Below are positions 63,090 to 64,000 of a DNA stretch of 64,000 bases, in pieces (the stretch's first letter is position 1; every line of letters begins with the position of its first letter). The position numbers and the translations under genes are program-made. The DNA comes from Lachnospiraceae bacterium UBA3850 (GTDB lineage Bacteria > Bacillota > Clostridia > Lachnospirales > Lachnospiraceae). Below the pieces are notes generated by a model, which was given only the letters and a program-made list of their open reading frames with translations, was not told where the DNA came from and ran no database searches. The stretch spans positions 31,234-95,233 of the forward strand of contig DGHK01000054.1 of the NCBI GenBank assembly GCA_002392655.1, read 5' to 3'.

Positions 63090-63174
63090 TTATATTGTAA
63101 ATCTGAACCAAATTCTATTTTCACGTTTTAACGAAGGAATATTTATATAAATAGGATATATTTATATATTTCAC

Positions 63175-63275
63175 TGCATATTCCGACCAAACTGCATGCC
63201 GTTTCCGGAATGAACTGCACGTTCACTTCGGATTAATCTGCATGTCTTTTCGATTGAACTGCATATCAGTATATG
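63175..63275. repeat. Degenerate short repeats around an ACTGCAT core
   Basis: Four or five units of roughly 22-24 bp, each with ACTGCAT or CTGCATG and a nearby TTCCGG/TTCGG (for example AAACTGCATGCCGTTTCCGG). Related sequence (GTGCATATTCCGGTCAAACT) starts again at 63977, at the window end. Confidence 0.5.
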
Positions 63276-63337
63276 AATACCCAGTCAAGGGTAAAATGAA
63301 GCTATTAAGCCCCTTGACAGGGCATTCATATACTGAT
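63265..63337. repeat. Long inverted repeat, 27-bp arms
   Basis: ATCAGTATATGAAT..GTCAAGGG (63265-63291) and its inverse CCCTTGAC..ATTCATATACTGAT (63311-63337) pair at 24 or more of 27 positions around a 19-nt loop. No U-tract and no gene adjoins. Possibly a cruciform, a protein site, or a small non-autonomous element. Confidence 0.7.
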
Positions 63338-63496
63338 TGATTATAGTTAAGAGACCTGAAGCCTCTTAGTGCTCAGTTCGAGCAGAATTGCATTCAGCCC
63401 ATTAGGAATTGGTGTGCAGATTAAGCGGAATTTGCATATATTCCACTGTTATATGTAAAAAATTGTGCTATAAATTCGAAATATATTATTTTTCAT

Positions 63497-63720
63497 TGTT
63501 TCACGTGAAACATTATGTTTTGAATTAGAAATTAATTGTATATTTAATTGTTTCACGTGAAACATTATACTTTAAAGTAGAATCTAATTTTATGTTCCAC
63601 TGATTTCCATAAAACAATATACTTTAATGCAAAAATAATATTCTATTTTCTCTGTTTTAAGTGAAAAATTAGACTTTAAAGTTAAAAATAATTTTATGTT
63701 TTATTGTTTCACGTGAAACA
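63497..63720. repeat. 52-bp-period parS array, three intact and two decayed sites
   Basis: Five units begin exactly 52 bp apart at 63497, 63549, 63601, 63653 and 63705. Units 1, 2 and 5 carry perfect TGTTTCACGTGAAACA; unit 3 (TGATTTCCATAAAACA) has five changes and unit 4 (TGTTTTAAGTGAAAAA) three. The spacers are AT-rich and related (CATTATAC, TTTAAAGT). It is a tandem duplication that is losing sites, serving as the ParB loading region with parS 1. Confidence 0.9.
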
Positions 63721-64000
63721 TTATATATATTACGTTAAATTCACTCATTAGTTACGTATAAAGTGAATGTTATTACTCTCGTACTGAGTAAAATAGATTT
63801 TTGCTTAATAATGCCTTTCATCAGTAGTATATCATCCAGTCAAACAGCTTTTAAGAAGTATTTTACACTTGATGGGAGAATATGATACTGATATGCAGTT
63901 TTGCTTGAATCGTATAATATTTTATACAGAATCGCCATGCTGATTAAATTAGAACTATTATTTTTTTCTCCGGAGTGCATATTCCGGTCAAACTGCATGC
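63721..64000. other. Gene-free origin-proximal DNA
   Basis: No ORF, parS or DnaA-box cluster (TTATCCACA) is visible in the last 280 bp. The final 24 bp begin another copy of the TGCATATTCCGG-type repeat, so the repeat array probably continues past the window. Confidence 0.4.

Noticed and set aside
63497..63720. CRISPR-like array of 16-bp repeats with 36-bp spacers
   Set aside because: The repeat is the parS palindrome next to parAB, and the spacers are related to each other.
63721..64000. oriC with DnaA boxes
   Set aside because: I find no cluster of TTATCCACA-type boxes in the window; the origin is probably further right.

Overview
The window is bacterial and most likely from a low-GC Lachnospiraceae-type Firmicute (Butyrivibrio/Coprococcus/Lachnospira-like; inferred). 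The evidence is the gene order tmk-holB-ricT-trmN6-rsmI, a parA-parB-DUF4446-serS operon next to several perfect parS sites, aromatic cell-wall-binding repeats ending two surface proteins, mecA, yhaM, cvfB and mutS2. The right edge is near the replication origin: parAB is read leftwards and 1 kb of gene-free parS-bearing DNA lies beyond it.

Layout. 1-3.0 kb: GH2 beta-galactosidase running off the left edge. 3.0-8.9 kb: accessory DNA with a frameshifted small gene, a zincin-like protein and two small unknown genes, glycerate kinase and an AbiE (type IV) toxin-antitoxin pair. 9-13 kb: a 1352-residue secreted repeat protein. 13.5-21.5 kb: ABC ATPase and FtsX/MacB-type permease, a lipoprotein Ntn-hydrolase, a two-component system and a TetR regulator, all on the minus strand. 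21.5-25.5 kb: small unknown genes, a macro-domain protein and a set of gene remnants ending in a chimeric hydrolase/acetyltransferase pseudogene. 25.5-36.8 kb: tRNA-Gln and housekeeping genes (yhaM, glmM, cvfB, mutS2, tsaC/sua5, rpiB, tkt) with five copies of a 27-bp palindromic repeat. 36.8-38.6 kb: an IS3-family insertion with a normal A7 frameshift site. 38.7-39.9 kb: mecA and a divergent, ORF-less, terminator-ended transcript candidate.

40.1-46.8 kb holds a 2238-residue cytosolic acidic protein of no family I recognise. It is built from about eight diverged helical units, a charged coiled coil, a Gln-rich linker and a 450-residue C-terminal domain. Its gene and promoter sit between two 62-bp direct repeats differing at one base, and its upstream region shares a 16-bp motif with the frameshifted small gene at 3.3 kb. 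This cassette is the best candidate for an undescribed element.

47-63 kb is mostly core genes: a 2[4Fe-4S] ferredoxin, rsmI/trmN6/ricT/holB/tmk, a CapA-like protein, ispE, an L,D-transpeptidase with a repeat stalk, a membrane lipoprotein with a QQYYDPNQ tail, a CoA-transferase overlapping serS, DUF4446, parB and parA. 63-64 kb contains one isolated parS and a 52-bp-period array with three intact and two decayed parS sites, a 27-bp-arm hairpin, and short repeats around a TGCAT core.
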